A stretch of DNA of 64,000 nucleotides from contig JBQMYQ010000005.1 of NCBI GenBank assembly GCA_052173415.1, positions 1-64,000 on the forward strand, written 5' to 3'. The stretch's first letter is position 1. The number at the start of each line of letters is the position of its first letter. Shown one piece after another: positions 52,033-60,207 of the stretch. A program made the position numbers and the translations under genes. The stretch is from Wolinella sp052173415 (GTDB taxonomy: Bacteria; Campylobacterota; Campylobacteria; Campylobacterales; Helicobacteraceae). The notes under the pieces are model-generated. The model had not been told where the DNA came from. It saw only the letters and a list, made by a program, of their open reading frames with translations, and did no database searches.

Positions 52033-52806
52033 TTACCTTTCCATAGTCTTTTCGATGTATGAATGCACCTGCTCTTTTGTGAGGGTTTTTCCGAGACTAA
52101 TATATACGAAATCAGCGCAGAGTGCAATGAGTGCCAACGTGCCAAAAAGGGCGAAAATTTTGACTTTCACACCCTTGATTCTTGCGTCCATCGCCTTTTT
52201 GTTTTCCGCCTCAAGGGGAATCCACTTCATAACTAAGCGATAGAGCCCGATTCCCGCGTGTAGCACCATAACCGCGAGCAACACGAGGTAGAAATACTCC
52301 AATCCCCCATGGACGAATCGATACGCTGCAGAAGTTGCACCGATAGTCTCGACGTTAAAGAGAATGGTTACAAGATGCGCACTCCCCATGAAAAAGAGCA
52401 GGAATCCTGTCAAAAACTGCACCCACCAAAGTGTCGTATCACAGTGTTTCATGAGGCTTCTATGTGTGATGAAGGTGATGTATTGTCGATAATTCGCTGG
52501 GAATTTCCTCATCGCCAAAAACGCATGCGCGATAAAAGCGATGAATATAAAAAGAGTAACAAGCTTCGTAATAATCGGCAGTCCACCCTCAAAGAGGAAG
52601 TCCGCTTCTGCTTGCTTCACTACCCAATTAAACGCCTCCTCGCCAAAAAGAATCGAAGAGGTAAACATCATGTGAAAGATAATAAACAGAGCCAAAATAA
52701 GCCCCGTAATACTTTGCCAACGATCCCATCTGGCAGGATTCCTGCTCTTTTTCCGTTGTGGAGTTACCCCTGAGTAACTCTCCAAAATACAGCGTTCATT
52801 AGCCAT
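52033..52806 (-). CDS. frdC: Fumarate reductase dihaem cytochrome b subunit
   Basis: Membrane anchor that oxidises menaquinol and passes electrons to FrdB, 257 residues with five membrane helices. By alignment from memory with W. succinogenes FrdC, the four haem-ligand His are kept: H45, H94, H144 and H183. The menaquinol-site Glu (E66 there) is kept as E67. The E-pathway glutamate two residues before the last haem ligand (E180 in VELH) is replaced by V181 (MVLH). That residue is essential in W. succinogenes. First gene of frdCAB. Confidence 0.95.
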   Translation of the reverse strand: MANERCILESYSGVTPQRKKSRNPARWDRWQSITGLILALFIIFHMMFTSSILFGEEAFNWVVKQAEADFLFEGGLPIITKLVTLFIFIAFIAHAFLAMRKFPANYRQYITFITHRSLMKHCDTTLWWVQFLTGFLLFFMGSAHLVTILFNVETIGATSAAYRFVHGGLEYFYLVLLAVMVLHAGIGLYRLVMKWIPLEAENKKAMDARIKGVKVKIFALFGTLALIALCADFVYISLGKTLTKEQVHSYIEKTMER

Positions 52807-52862
52807 GTTTTCCCCCGTGTGGTTTTGGAGTTTGCTAAGATCTAGCTCTTAACATTGAGCGA

Positions 52863-52938
52863 ATTATAGTCCTTTTTAGCTCTGTTGTTAATATAGACTT
52901 TTTATATCATTTAAATGATATTTGTTACTAAAAGTAAC
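52863..52938 (-). promoter_or_regulatory. frdCAB promoter with two palindromic operator candidates
   Basis: On the minus strand TTAACA, 17 bases, TATAAT (-10 at 52868-52863) lies 57 bases before the frdC ATG. Upstream is an 18-base perfect palindrome (52904-52921, ATATCATTTAAATGATAT) and, three bases further, GTTACT-AAA-AGTAAC (52924-52938). They centre near -56 and -75, positions suited to activators or repressors. The regulator is not identifiable. The rest of the 52807-53110 gap is AT-rich with no gene. Confidence 0.6.
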
Positions 52939-53110
52939 GATAAATAATAAAATTTCATTCTGAATTGTATAAGTAAAATCGCTATTTTACAAAGGAAAAT
53001 GGCGCAAATAGTAACGCCAAAATATTTTGTAAATATTAAAAATGATTATTCTTTTGCCTTTAAAGCTTAGCTGTGAAACTTAAAGGCTAGAATTTAAAAA
53101 ATTTAAAATT

Positions 53111-53581
53111 TTACCTTTTAAACGCCTTTGGTGCGCTTTTTCTCTCCTTGCGTCCATCTCTATAGCGAATAATCATCTCGCCCACAAGTGCACCGTTTTC
53201 GTAGGTCAAAATCGCCTCTTTTTTGTCCCCGCCTGCAAAGGTGATTACACTCTTACCCTCGTGTTTACCTTTAACGAGTCGCCCCTCTTCCACATCTCCA
53301 TTTCTAAAGCGCAAGATATATTCGCCACTTTTCTTGCCCTCTTTATAGATTCTTATCTCCTCTGGATTCCCGCTTTTTGGAGTGAGCGTCTCTTTACCAT
53401 GGTAGGGTTGCCCCTTTTTAAAAAGCCCTTCAAAACGGCTTGAAGCACCGCTTAAGCACTCTGTGATGGCTATTCCATACCCATTGGAGCACTCCCCTTG
53501 TACGCACTCAAAAGTGCTACACTTCACCTTAAAACCATAGGCGATTCCAAACAACACCACACCTGCGAGCAAAAGCCTCAT
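53111..53581 (-). CDS. Secreted MORN-repeat-like protein (short paralogue)
   Basis: Protein of 156 residues with signal peptide MRLLLAGVVLFGIAYG. A cysteine segment with CSTFECVQGECSNGYG follows, then MORN-like repeats FEGLFKKGQPYHGKETL, IRIYKEGKKSGEYILRF, EGRLVKGKHEGKSVITF and LTYENGALVGEMIIRYRDGR. It shares its opening and architecture with the 301-residue protein at 21825-22730. It is the last gene of the selA-selB-moeA-usp run, 25 bases after usp. Function unknown. Confidence 0.78.
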   Translation of the reverse strand: MRLLLAGVVLFGIAYGFKVKCSTFECVQGECSNGYGIAITECLSGASSRFEGLFKKGQPYHGKETLTPKSGNPEEIRIYKEGKKSGEYILRFRNGDVEEGRLVKGKHEGKSVITFAGGDKKEAILTYENGALVGEMIIRYRDGRKERKSAPKAFKR

Positions 53582-53606
53582 GGGCGGATTCCCACAGTTT
53601 GCAGCA

Positions 53607-54026
53607 CTATTTGACGATTAGAAGCGGAATAGGGGCTTGCTCGATAAAGTCATCTTGGTGCGAAGTGAATAGCTTATTCAAAAAAGAGCTCTCACTTGCG
53701 CCGATAATGAGCAAATTATGATTGGACGCCTCTTGAAGCACCATCTCCACAGGATCGCCCTTTTTCAAAAGCACGTAAGGATTGACCCCGCGTTCGGTAA
53801 AGAAGTTTGAAAATTTTTCCACCAGCGCGTGCGCCTTCTCCTCCTCTTTGAGGTCGATCTCATCATAAGCTGCGAGCACCGCCTCGCCATAGAGCATAAA
53901 TTCGGGCTTAGCGTGAATGAGTGTGAGCGTGCAATCAGAATCTTTGCCAAACATCTCTAAAATATACTGTGCCGCGCGCTCGCACACTTCCGTATCATCA
54001 ATCGCAAATAGTAGCTTTTTCATCAT
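53607..54026 (-). CDS. Universal stress protein (UspA family)
   Basis: Single Usp domain, 139 residues. LLFAIDDTEVCERAAQYIL opens the fold (family usually has VD-x-S/D). The C-terminal LLIIGASESSFLNKLFTS region corresponds to the nucleotide loop G-2x-G-9x-G(S/T) but departs from it, so ATP binding is uncertain. Two adjacent ATG codons (54026, 54023) follow AGGAG; the second is better spaced. It sits nine bases after moeA. Confidence 0.85.
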   Translation of the reverse strand: MMKKLLFAIDDTEVCERAAQYILEMFGKDSDCTLTLIHAKPEFMLYGEAVLAAYDEIDLKEEEKAHALVEKFSNFFTERGVNPYVLLKKGDPVEMVLQEASNHNLLIIGASESSFLNKLFTSHQDDFIEQAPIPLLIVK

Positions 54027-54035
54027 ACACTCCTT

Positions 54036-55262
54036 TTAATTGAAAATATTACTTTCTTTGGGGCTGAAATTGCAATTATAGGGGATCACTTTCACGCGCT
54101 CTCCTGCTGCAATCTCGCTCCGCCCCTGTGCGCAAAAGATGAGCGCGTTACTTTGAGCAAGGGGCGTGAGCATTCCCGAGCCGTATTTTCCCCCGCGATG
54201 CGCGAGGAATCGCCCCTCTTCAAGCCGCCCGAGGATCATATTCGCGCGATTCCCTTTAAGCGAGATAGGCTCTTTATTTTCTGCGCAAACATACTCAAGA
54301 TGATAGGCTTTGTTGCCCTGAAGCTTCCTTAGCATCGGGATTCCTAGAAAATGGAGATTGAGCGCGGCACTAAGCGGATTGCCAGGTAGGCACAGGAGGA
54401 TTGTTTTGTCTAGGTTTCCCATCATCATGGGGTGACCGGGTTTGACATTTACTCCGTGGAAAATTGTCCGCATGCCCGCATTTTTGAGCACTTGCTCCAT
54501 GAAATCCGCCTCGCCCGCACTCACTCCTCCGCTAGTTATGACCGCGTCATAGTGCTCAAAAAGCGCAACCGCACGGCTCATCGCCTCTAAATTATCGGGC
54601 AGCACCCCAAGATAATCCGCACTAAAGCCAAAACGCTTAAGCGTGCCAAGAAGCATGGAGGCATTTGCGTTGTAGATCTGGTGCGCCTGCGCGTGCTCCC
54701 ATGGCTCGATAAGCTCATTTCCGCTTGAATAAAGGGCGATTCTTAGCGGCGCATAGGTCGGTATGACAGAATAGCCCTGCGAAGCAAGCAGCGCAATCTG
54801 ATAGCTTCCAAGCTCCTCGCCCGCGCTAAATAGCTCCTCGCCCGCGTTTAATTCCTCGCCCGCGCGTTTGATATTTGCCCCTTGCTTAATCTCCCTAGGA
54901 ATCTCCACGATTCCCCCGCTGAGGCGAGTATTTTCAAAAGGCACGATCGCTTCTGTCCCTAAAGGAATGGGTGCGCCCGTCATGACTTTGCAACATTCGC
55001 CCTCTTTTAGCGTGATTTTGCCCGTATCTCCCGCGAGGATCGTCCCACCGATGGGAATGCTCTTGCCCGCGTCGCAAAGCTTTATGGCATATCCGTCCAT
55101 CGCAGAGTTATCAAAGGCGGGCAGCGATTTTCGCACCGTGAGATTTGTAGCGAGGATTTTGCCATAGAGCTCAAAGAGATGACTTTTGCGCGCATTTTTA
55201 GTCGCAGCAGCGTGCCCTAGCATAAGATTTATAGCCTCTTGCAGTGAGATGTTTGACTTCAT
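54036..55262 (-). CDS. moeA: Molybdopterin molybdenumtransferase
   Basis: Inserts molybdate into adenylated molybdopterin to form molybdenum cofactor, 408 residues. Conserved FDNSAMDGYAI (about residue 49), MTGAPIPLGTEAIVPFE, the SSGNELIEP motif and TSGGVSAGEADFMEQVL are visible, then GHPMMMGNL and LCLPGNPLSA. Domain 2 contains a short tandem repeat (AGEELNAGEELFSAGEELGS). It is placed 33 bases after selB, fitting a selenium-molybdenum enzyme such as formate dehydrogenase. Confidence 0.94.
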   Translation of the reverse strand: MKSNISLQEAINLMLGHAAATKNARKSHLFELYGKILATNLTVRKSLPAFDNSAMDGYAIKLCDAGKSIPIGGTILAGDTGKITLKEGECCKVMTGAPIPLGTEAIVPFENTRLSGGIVEIPREIKQGANIKRAGEELNAGEELFSAGEELGSYQIALLASQGYSVIPTYAPLRIALYSSGNELIEPWEHAQAHQIYNANASMLLGTLKRFGFSADYLGVLPDNLEAMSRAVALFEHYDAVITSGGVSAGEADFMEQVLKNAGMRTIFHGVNVKPGHPMMMGNLDKTILLCLPGNPLSAALNLHFLGIPMLRKLQGNKAYHLEYVCAENKEPISLKGNRANMILGRLEEGRFLAHRGGKYGSGMLTPLAQSNALIFCAQGRSEIAAGERVKVIPYNCNFSPKESNIFN

Positions 55263-55295
55263 GGGAATCCTTGCTTAATTTTGTGCGCAGTGATT

Positions 55296-57140
55296 TTACC
55301 CAAAAGCCCTGCGATTCCCCTCTTTTTTAATATCATCGAAGCGATCGAGGTATTCAAGATAGGCGATGAGATATTTTCGGCTAAGCGCGAGGTGATTTTT
55401 GAGATTGCTGATTTCCACATAGCCCTCATCTTTGATGATTTCGCGCATGAGCCCCAAAACCTCGGAGAGGGATTCGCTTGTGATAAAAAGATTGTGCGCG
55501 AGGCGAATGACTTTTTGTGATGATGTGAGGCGTTTGAGCGCGTCATCACCACTTTTTCGGTCAATATCAAGGGAATCGTAGATGTTATACGGGGCTAGAG
55601 GCTCGCTGCCCTGTGCCTTTAAAATGGCATAAATCGTCTCTTCCAGATACTCCTGCACACTTGTGATTCCTGAATTTCGCGCAAGGTAGAGTCCGTTTTC
55701 TTTGCACAATAAGCCCTTTTGCTCTAGGGAATCCAGCGCGATTCCCAGAAGTTTTTCACTCGCCCATGGGGCTTTTTGTGCAAGCGAGGTAGGGGAGAGG
55801 AGGGCTTTTTTGTTTCTTGTGATGATGGTGCGGATCTGCTCCTTTAAAATCTCGAGTGATTTTTGCGGATAGAGGACGAGCTCTTTTGCGTCTATGATGG
55901 TGTTTTGGAGTGTTTTGGCGATCTCTAATGCTTCATTTTGAGAAAGGGCAAAACGTTGCGTCGCACTAATTAGCCCAAATCCGCGCTGATGAGCCTCAAG
56001 TAAAATCATAAAGGCGAGGCTAAAATCCCCTAAAGCAAGCGCGTGAAGAAGTTTAAGTTTTTGAGGTTTTTTCATCGATTCCGCGATGGGGTTAAGCACT
56101 CGTCCGCCGCCGATGGTTCTGCCCGATTCCCGCAAGATGAAGCGTTCGTTAAAGATTGCAAAAATAGAGGAATCGCACCTAAGTGTCGCGAGGATTTTAT
56201 CCCCCTCATGGCGCGATTCCTCTAGGAGCAGGATTTTTGCTTCGAGCTTTTTTGCGCCGATGTGAAGCTGCGCCTGAAGCCCGTGCGGGATGGGACAAAG
56301 GGGCGAAATCTCCACATCAATCGTGTCAAATCCTCTTAAATAGCCCTTTTGCGTGAGCAGGAATCCGCACTCAAGCTCATGATGAGCGACACCTGCAAGA
56401 TTGAGCGCGGCTCTTTGTGCGGGGAGTGCGTATTCTTGCGCGTTACCATGCACCTCGATTCCCCTGATTGTGAGGGGTTTTTGCAGTTCGCATGAGTAGA
56501 TTTTTTGCCCCACCTCTACCATTCCGCTAAGCACCGTGCCGCTCACTACGCAACCCGCACCCTTGATAGAAAAAGAGCGATCGATGTAATAGCGGAAAAA
56601 TCCAAGATCCTTCGCGGGGCTTTTCTCCGAGCTCTTCTCCAGCGTATAGAGGGCGTTTTTTAGTCGTTGCAGCGAGGGCGCGTTATGGATAGAAACGCAA
56701 AGCAGATGATGGAGCTTCAGATTTGCAAAGGATTCCAGAGCTTTTCGCACCTCTTTTTCTCGCGCCCGGAGCATTGAGGAATCGACTAGATCGCTCTTTG
56801 TAATGGCAACGATGAGTGCGGGAATCTGCAGCAAATTGGCAATCTGAAGGTGCTCAAGCGTTTGAGGCTTGATTCCCTCCATCGCGCTTATTGCAAGGAG
56901 CATTACATCAAAGCCAAATGCCCCGGCGATCATGTTTTTCACTAGCTTTTCATGCCCGGGGACATCGATAAATGCGATGTTTTTGTCATGAAGCAAGAGA
57001 TTTGAGAAGCTCAAATCAACAGTGATTCCTCGCTTTTTCTCCTCAGGCGTCGTGTCGCCCTCAAACCCATTGAGCGCGCGAATGAGCGCGGTTTTGCCAT
57101 GGTCGATATGCCCCGCTGTGCCAACGATGAAGCTCTCCAT
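55296..57140 (-). CDS. selB: Selenocysteine-specific elongation factor SelB
   Basis: EF-Tu-like GTPase that delivers Sec-tRNA to UGA at SECIS hairpins, 614 residues. G1 GTAGHIDHGKTALIRAL is at residues 7-23. TPEEKKRGITVDLSF is the switch I region, DVPGHEKLVKNMI is G3, and TKSDLVD is G4. The C-terminal half (about 350-614) has the winged-helix domains that bind SECIS RNA. It lies nine bases after selA. Confidence 0.96.
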   Translation of the reverse strand: MESFIVGTAGHIDHGKTALIRALNGFEGDTTPEEKKRGITVDLSFSNLLLHDKNIAFIDVPGHEKLVKNMIAGAFGFDVMLLAISAMEGIKPQTLEHLQIANLLQIPALIVAITKSDLVDSSMLRAREKEVRKALESFANLKLHHLLCVSIHNAPSLQRLKNALYTLEKSSEKSPAKDLGFFRYYIDRSFSIKGAGCVVSGTVLSGMVEVGQKIYSCELQKPLTIRGIEVHGNAQEYALPAQRAALNLAGVAHHELECGFLLTQKGYLRGFDTIDVEISPLCPIPHGLQAQLHIGAKKLEAKILLLEESRHEGDKILATLRCDSSIFAIFNERFILRESGRTIGGGRVLNPIAESMKKPQKLKLLHALALGDFSLAFMILLEAHQRGFGLISATQRFALSQNEALEIAKTLQNTIIDAKELVLYPQKSLEILKEQIRTIITRNKKALLSPTSLAQKAPWASEKLLGIALDSLEQKGLLCKENGLYLARNSGITSVQEYLEETIYAILKAQGSEPLAPYNIYDSLDIDRKSGDDALKRLTSSQKVIRLAHNLFITSESLSEVLGLMREIIKDEGYVEISNLKNHLALSRKYLIAYLEYLDRFDDIKKEGNRRAFG

Positions 57141-57149
57141 AAAACGCTC

Positions 57150-58481
57150 CTAAAAAATCTCATTTAATCGAGCAGCTAGCTCTTTGAGCTGATTTTCCAG
57201 CACCGTTCGGAGGTCAAACACAAGGGAATCACGCTCGATTCTTGCGATGATGTGGCGTGCTCGCACGCGTTTTTCGAGCTCCACGCTCTTTAATTTTGGG
57301 TGCTTGAGCGCGATGGCGATGGAATCAAAGCTTTGATTAGGGAGCGCACCACCGCCCACAAAGCCCTTCGTAGTGATGATTTCACGCTCATAGCCGCGCA
57401 ATTTTGCAACGATTCCCTCCGCTCGCGCCCTGAGTTCCTCAGTGTCTAGGAGCATCATTTGGATGGTGGGAATCTTCTCATAATCCTGCACCAAATGCGC
57501 TCGCAGCGTTGCTTCAAGTGCGGAAAGAGTGAATTTATCCACGCGCAACATTCGCAACAGATGATTTTGCTTCAGCTGCTCAATCAAGACCTTTTTGCCA
57601 AAGATGATTCCCGCTTGCGCCCCGCCAAGGAGCTTATCCCCGCTAAAGCTGACAAGGCTGGGCGAGAGCTTGGCAATCGCTTTAATTGTCGGCTCGCGAC
57701 TAAAAGGAATGGAATCAAGAAATCCGCTCCCAAGGTCGTAATAATCGATGAGTCCATGCTCCCTTGCGATTCCTATAAGCTCTTCTAGCTCCACTTCGCG
57801 CGTGAAGCCCGTGATGTTGTAGTTGGATTTGTGTGCTTTCATGATGAGCGCACTCATAGGCGTGATCGCCTCGGTGTAGTCGTGCTTGTATGTTTTATTC
57901 GTCGTGCCTACTTCTTTGAGGATTGCGCCCGCATTTTTCATCACTTCAGGAATACGAAAACTCCCGCCAATCTCGATGAGCTCGCCCCTGCTAATCAGCA
58001 CTTCACGCTCTTTAGCAAATGTGTGCAGGATCAAAAAAACCGCCGCGGCATTATTATTGACGACCAAAACGTCTTCGCAAGATAAAAGCCTCCTTAAAAT
58101 CTCTTGCAAATGGCTATACCGCTCGCCCCGCTCGCCCTTCTCAAGGCAATATTCAAGGTTATTGTAGGAAGTCAGCACGGGCTTAATCTCCTCAAGAATC
58201 GCCTCAGAGAAGGGGCTCCTGCCAAGATTTGTGTGGATAATAACTCCCGTGGCATTAATGAGCGGAATGAGTGATGGACTAAAAAGCGCATGATAGCGTC
58301 GCTCAAGCTCTTGTGCGAGCGATTCCTCGCTAGGAATCGGAGTGTGTTGTTGCAAAAACGCCTCTCTGAGCTCATCAAGATATTCCCGAGCGATTTCCCT
58401 CAAGGGCTCTTTGGAGAAATCCTTAAAGCGCGGCATTTGTAAGAGCTTATCCATTTGAGGCAAAGAGCGGAGCGAATTCAT
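57150..58481 (-). CDS. selA: L-seryl-tRNA(Sec) selenium transferase
   Basis: PLP enzyme converting Ser-tRNA(Sec) to Sec-tRNA(Sec), 443 residues. NATGVIIHTNLGRSPFSE (about 80-97), the NNNAAAVFL segment and the PLP-lysine motif VSFSGDKLLGGAQAG are conserved. ATG at 58481 behind AAGGAT. First gene of selA-selB-moeA-usp-MORN, with its substrate tRNA encoded divergently 120 bases away. Confidence 0.97.
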   Translation of the reverse strand: MNSLRSLPQMDKLLQMPRFKDFSKEPLREIAREYLDELREAFLQQHTPIPSEESLAQELERRYHALFSPSLIPLINATGVIIHTNLGRSPFSEAILEEIKPVLTSYNNLEYCLEKGERGERYSHLQEILRRLLSCEDVLVVNNNAAAVFLILHTFAKEREVLISRGELIEIGGSFRIPEVMKNAGAILKEVGTTNKTYKHDYTEAITPMSALIMKAHKSNYNITGFTREVELEELIGIAREHGLIDYYDLGSGFLDSIPFSREPTIKAIAKLSPSLVSFSGDKLLGGAQAGIIFGKKVLIEQLKQNHLLRMLRVDKFTLSALEATLRAHLVQDYEKIPTIQMMLLDTEELRARAEGIVAKLRGYEREIITTKGFVGGGALPNQSFDSIAIALKHPKLKSVELEKRVRARHIIARIERDSLVFDLRTVLENQLKELAARLNEIF

Positions 58482-58575
58482 AAGGTATCCTTATTCAAAA
58501 AGATTTGTATCGACACGGATATGATACGCGTCCTAGATATTTGAGGGGATTTTATCAGGAATTCAGATTGCCTTT

Positions 58576-58600
58576 GGTTAAATCCCGCTTAACCTTTTTT
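58576..58600 (+). terminator. Hairpin plus T6 directly before tRNA-Sec
   Basis: GGTTAA (58576-58581), seven bases, TTAACC (58589-58594), then six T to 58600. This has the form of a small intrinsic terminator on the plus strand and ends at the first base of the mature tRNA. It could block read-through, attenuate, or serve as a protein site for the divergent selA promoter. The stem is short and AT-rich. Confidence 0.45.
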
Positions 58601-58698
58601 GGAGGGCATGCGACCCTGGTGGGCGTCACGGGCTTCAAACCCGATGAGTGGATAGGTGTCTATCTGCTGAGAAGTTCGATTCTTCTGCCTTCTCACCA
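58600..58698 (+). tRNA. selC: tRNA-Sec (anticodon TCA)
   Basis: Selenocysteine tRNA, 99 bases with encoded CCA (58696-58698). Features diagnostic of bacterial tRNA-Sec: TCA anticodon at 58635-58637 in the loop CTTCAAA. There is an eight-position acceptor (58600-58607 with 58687-58694; the outermost T-C does not pair) and a six-pair D stem with a four-base loop (58610-58626, one bulged A). A long variable arm has stem GATAG/CTATC (58651-58664). The T arm is AGAAG/CTTCT with loop TTCGATT. The 5' end could be 58600 or 58601. It adjoins selA and selB. Confidence 0.9.
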
Positions 58699-58831
58699 GT
58701 TTGGCTTTCCATTCTCCATTCCGTATGATTTTCTCACGGATTCCCACAAAACACAGTTATTACATGCTTTTTTATGGGAATCGACGCAAATATCAGCATA
58801 GAAATAAGCTCGCCCATGTCTGCTTTTAGGC

Positions 58832-58860
58832 TTGACTTGCAGGCTCCTTTAAAATATAAT
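58832..58860 (+). promoter_or_regulatory. Sigma-70 promoter of the tRNA cluster
   Basis: TTGACT (58832-58837), 17 bases, TATAAT (58855-58860): a near-consensus strong promoter. The first tRNA begins 54 bases after the -10, as expected for a tRNA operon. Confidence 0.85.
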
Positions 58861-58913
58861 TCCGCTCTCAAAACGGATTTGGAATGCAGATTTTGTCTGT
58901 TTTTGTTTTTAGG

Positions 58914-58991
<78 letters not shown>

Positions 58992-59008
58992 TTTCTTCAT
59001 ATCTTATG

Positions 59009-59085
59009 GTGGGCGTAGCTCAGTCGGTTAGAGCATCAGATTGTGGTCCTGAGGGTCGTGGGTTCGATTCCCATCGCCCACCCCA
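59009..59085 (+). tRNA. tRNA-His (anticodon GTG)
   Basis: Acceptor GTGGGCG/CGCCCAC, anticodon GTG, discriminator C and encoded CCA. A G at 59008 can serve as the extra G-1 opposite the discriminator C, as in all bacterial tRNA-His. Confidence 0.96.
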
Positions 59086-59094
59086 TAAGTTTTC

Positions 59095-59171
59095 GCGTTC
59101 ATAGCTCAATTGGATAGAGCATCAGACTTCGGATCTGAGGGTTGGGGGTTCGACTCCCTCTGAGCGCACCA
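59095..59171 (+). tRNA. tRNA-Arg (anticodon TCG)
   Basis: Acceptor GCGTTCA/TGAGCGC (one G-U pair), anticodon loop CTTCGGA (TCG), T loop TTCGACT, encoded ACCA end. Nine bases after tRNA-His. Confidence 0.94.
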
Positions 59172-59191
59172 TCCTCCTTTGTTTTTCTCAC

Positions 59192-59268
59192 GCGCTCGTA
59201 GCTCAGCTGGATAGAGCAACAGCCTTCTAAGCCGTAGGTCTCAGGTTCGAGTCCTGACGGGCGCGCCA
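59192..59268 (+). tRNA. tRNA-Arg (anticodon TCT)
   Basis: Acceptor GCGCTCG/CGGGCGC, anticodon loop CTTCTAA (TCT), T arm with GTTCGAGTC, discriminator G and encoded CCA. Last of the four-tRNA cluster. Confidence 0.95.
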
Positions 59269-59442
59269 CTTTGGTTTCCTTTTTCGCCTCAATCTTTTGA
59301 CATTGCTTATTGCTCATGGAATTTTATAAAATACCCAGAAAATATTCGCGTTTTTAAATAAGTAGAGATTAGAATATTCAAGTCTGAAAGGCAGGGCGTG
59401 CGCCAGCACTAGCGCGCCTGATACCAACCAAAAGGAGAGCCG

Positions 59443-60207
59443 ATGTTTTTAGAGAAGCTTAAGAGTATTGAGCCTGCACGCCTCTACACTGCAGGGGTCT
59501 TGGTTTTTGTCCTGTTGCTCGTTCTTCTTGCACATACGTTTTTCATCATTTGGGCATTTTTGGGGATCTTCTACATCATCGCTTTTTATGAGGCGATGAA
59601 GCTTTATGGGAGCGAGGGCAGGGGGATCTACGTCGCTGCCGTTGCGATATGGATACTGGCTGCATTTTCCACTGCGCCGCTAGAAGGGACGTTTCTTATC
59701 TTCGTGGTGCTCGCTTCTTATCAAGCCTTTACTAAAAACGGCTCATATAAGGAGCTCATGCCTCTAATCTATCCCACGATTCCCTTCCTTTTCCTCTTAT
59801 CGCTCTACACTTCTTATGGAATCGGGGCGATTGTGTGGCTCATTTTTATCGTCGCTTTGACGGACACTGGGGCGTTTATAGGCGGGAAGATGTTTGGGAG
59901 GCGTAAATTTTGTGAAACTTCGCCGAATAAAACGCAAGAGGGTGTATTCATAGGGGTCGCTACAGCCACGCTCATTGGCACGCTTTTTGGTCTCTCCACC
60001 GTGAATTTTGAAGGGGCATTTATCATCACGGTGCTAACAAGCCTCGCCTCGGTTTTTGGCGACCTTTATGAGAGTTATCTGAAACGTGAAGCGGGCGTGA
60101 AGGATAGCGGCACCATCTTCCCCGGGCATGGTGGCGTGCTCGATCGGGTCGATGGCTTTATGTTTGGAGGAATCGTCATGCTCGTGTGCTTGAGGTTTGT
60201 TGGTTGA
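59443..60207 (+). CDS. cdsA: Phosphatidate cytidylyltransferase
   Basis: Makes CDP-diacylglycerol for phospholipid synthesis. Integral membrane protein of 254 residues with about seven hydrophobic segments. The C-terminal signature is present as SYLKREAGVKDSGTIFPGHGG and LDRVDGFMF, with the conserved Asp residues. ATG behind AAAGGAGAG. It overlaps dxr by four bases (TTGA). Confidence 0.95.
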   Translation: MFLEKLKSIEPARLYTAGVLVFVLLLVLLAHTFFIIWAFLGIFYIIAFYEAMKLYGSEGRGIYVAAVAIWILAAFSTAPLEGTFLIFVVLASYQAFTKNGSYKELMPLIYPTIPFLFLLSLYTSYGIGAIVWLIFIVALTDTGAFIGGKMFGRRKFCETSPNKTQEGVFIGVATATLIGTLFGLSTVNFEGAFIITVLTSLASVFGDLYESYLKREAGVKDSGTIFPGHGGVLDRVDGFMFGGIVMLVCLRFVG

